This document shows, piece after piece, positions 22,280 through 22,852 of a stretch of 22,852 bases of DNA. The stretch is taken from the IMG/VR virus record IMGVR_UViG_3300027687_000080, positions 1-22,852 of that record. One strand, 5' to 3'. Made by a program: the position numbers and the translations under genes. The stretch is from a virus. The notes beneath the pieces were generated by a model, which did no database searches, had not been told where the DNA came from, and was given only the letters and a program-made list of their open reading frames with translations. Numbering within the stretch: position 1 is the first letter of the stretch; every line of letters begins with the position of its first letter.

Positions 22280-22405
22280 ATGAATACGATAATTTACCAA
22301 TTAGAGAAATTAATCAAACAACATAAGATAAACAAGGCACTGTGGATTTTACACTGTAGGTCTAGGGTGATTCGCAACTCTTTCATAAACAACAAAACAT
22401 CATAA
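22280..22405 (+). CDS. 41-aa hypothetical protein
   Basis: ATG at 22280 with AAAGGAG 7 nt upstream, the best ribosome site in this part of the window. A longer in-frame version from TTG 22193 would run through the leader and is less likely. The peptide MNTIIYQLEKLIKQHKINKALW is an amphipathic helix, then a short basic segment with HCRSRVIRN. Function unknown. It is the only gene served by the structured leader. Confidence 0.6.
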   Translation: MNTIIYQLEKLIKQHKINKALWILHCRSRVIRNSFINNKTS

Positions 22406-22415
22406 ATTCATATTC

Positions 22416-22446
22416 TCTGTAACGTATAGTCAGCAACGATTACAGA
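22416..22446 (+). repeat. inverted repeat (7-bp stem) before a promoter
   Basis: TCTGTAA at 22416-22422 pairs with TTACAGA at 22440-22446 around a 17-nt loop, and a CG/CG pair can extend the stem past a bulge. It lies between the stop at 22405 and the promoter at 22454. There is no T-tract, so it could be an operator or a weak terminator/RNA end. Confidence 0.35.
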
Positions 22447-22453
22447 AGGGCCC

Positions 22454-22482
22454 TTGACTTTTCGATTAATACTTGGTATAAT
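22454..22482 (+). promoter_or_regulatory. sigma70-type extended -10 promoter
   Basis: TTGACT at 22454-22459, a 17-bp spacer and a perfect TATAAT at 22477-22482 with TTGG just before it (extended -10 TGn). It drives the small membrane protein at 22514. Confidence 0.82.
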
Positions 22483-22513
22483 AAGGTATAAATTGAGAAA
22501 GAAAGGATTTATT

Positions 22514-22789
22514 ATGAAAACTAAAAAGATTAAATCAAACAAGATGAGTGAGGCTTGTGGGTGGATAGGTATGATACTTATTCATGGTGCGACTGCTCCT
22601 ACATCAGTATCAGTATTAATGGGTTGGTCAACTGATCTACCACCATTGAACTTTATATTCCTCGTATGGTTAGGATTGTTTCTATTCCTTATAAGAGCAA
22701 TATATGCTAAGGATACATTGTATATCGTATCAAATGCAATAGGATTCTCATTGAATAGTCTGTTGTTAATGTTGATTGCATTTAACTAG
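22514..22789 (+). CDS. three-helix membrane protein, SemiSWEET/PQ-loop-like
   Basis: A 91-aa protein with AAAGGA before the ATG and its own strong promoter. After a basic N-terminus (MKTKKIKSNKMSE) come three hydrophobic helices: ACGWIGMILIHGATAPTSVSVLMG, NFIFLVWLGLFLFLIRAIYA and TLYIVSNAIGFSLNSLLLMLIAF. Size, three-helix layout and the final SNAIGFSLNSLLL recall bacterial SemiSWEET sugar transporters, which work as dimers. The PQ pair is replaced by APT, so this is a fold-level suggestion only. An inner-membrane location is likely. I chose ATG 22514; an earlier in-frame TTG (22454) lies in the promoter. Confidence 0.55.
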   Translation: MKTKKIKSNKMSEACGWIGMILIHGATAPTSVSVLMGWSTDLPPLNFIFLVWLGLFLFLIRAIYAKDTLYIVSNAIGFSLNSLLLMLIAFN

Positions 22790-22790
22790 T

Positions 22791-22852
22791 ATGAATAGGG
22801 TGATTCGCCCGATTCGCAATAATCCTAAAATCTTTAAAATACACAAGTCTCT
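22791..22852 (+). CDS. possible start of the next gene (partial)
   Basis: An ATG at 22791, one base after the preceding stop, opens a frame that stays open to the window edge (20 codons, basic: MNRVIRPIRNNPKIFKIHK). No Shine-Dalgarno is visible, so it would need coupling to the upstream gene. Too short to identify. Confidence 0.3.
   Translation, partial: MNRVIRPIRNNPKIFKIHKS

Noticed and set aside
1-22852. CRISPR arrays, insertion sequences, att sites or ordinary tRNA genes
   Set aside because: No regularly spaced repeats, transposase, integrase or tRNA cloverleaf was found on reading either strand.

Overview
The window looks like part of the genome of a T4-like marine myovirus. It is AT-rich, densely packed and carries recognisable T4-type genes: gp4-like head completion nuclease, gp26/gp51-type protein, tape measure, gp48-like tube cap, gp53 wedge, gp27-like hub, gp32 ssDNA-binding protein and a gp33-like late coactivator. 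It also has accessory genes typical of marine T4-like phages: PhoH, 2OG-Fe(II) oxygenase, twitch-type radical SAM enzyme and an IscA-like carrier. A circularly permuted, two-piece tmRNA with an alphaproteobacterial-style T-arm and acceptor stem suggests an alphaproteobacterial host. The low GC would fit SAR11, but that is inference.

Layout. (1) 1-5187, plus strand: a terminator, then an HExxH protein, a SleB-type cell-wall hydrolase, small proteins, three related methyltransferase-like genes and a PhoH-like ATPase. (2) 5188-7180: a frameshifted small gene, a T4-type lysozyme, a PD-(D/E)XK exonuclease and a signal-peptide protein. (3) 7181-7656: no protein gene. It holds a promoter, the permuted tmRNA and about 200 nt of further folded sequence that I cannot name. 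(4) 7657-12117: gp33-like coactivator, radical SAM enzyme, small proteins, 2OG oxygenase, an unidentified GNGE-motif protein and gp32. (5) 12114-17790, minus strand: a tail/head module running from gp4 through a nuclease, an unknown protein, a tube-like protein, a gp26/51-type protein with a canonical -1 slippery site and a 64-codon extension, and three small membrane proteins to the tape measure. (6) 17831-21319, plus strand: gp48-like cap, IscA-like carrier, gp53 and gp27-like hub. It is divergent from block 5 across a 40-bp gap that contains two opposed T4-type late promoters in an inverted repeat. (7) 21384-22852: a small basic protein, a P-loop kinase, a structured leader before a 41-aa protein, and a small three-helix membrane protein.

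Regulation. Five intergenic or gene-end promoters share TTGACA-like, exactly 17 bp and a TATAAT-like box preceded by an extended -10 TGn, four of them TGTG. These look like host-polymerase (early) promoters. The structural genes instead show TATAAATA-type late boxes, consistent with the gp33-like gene here. The strongest new observation is the order tube-like gene, gp26/51 gene with a U UUU UUA slippery site and open -1 extension, then tape measure. This is the layout of the G/GT tail-assembly chaperone of lambda-like phages, and suggests the T4-type gp26/51 proteins do the same job.
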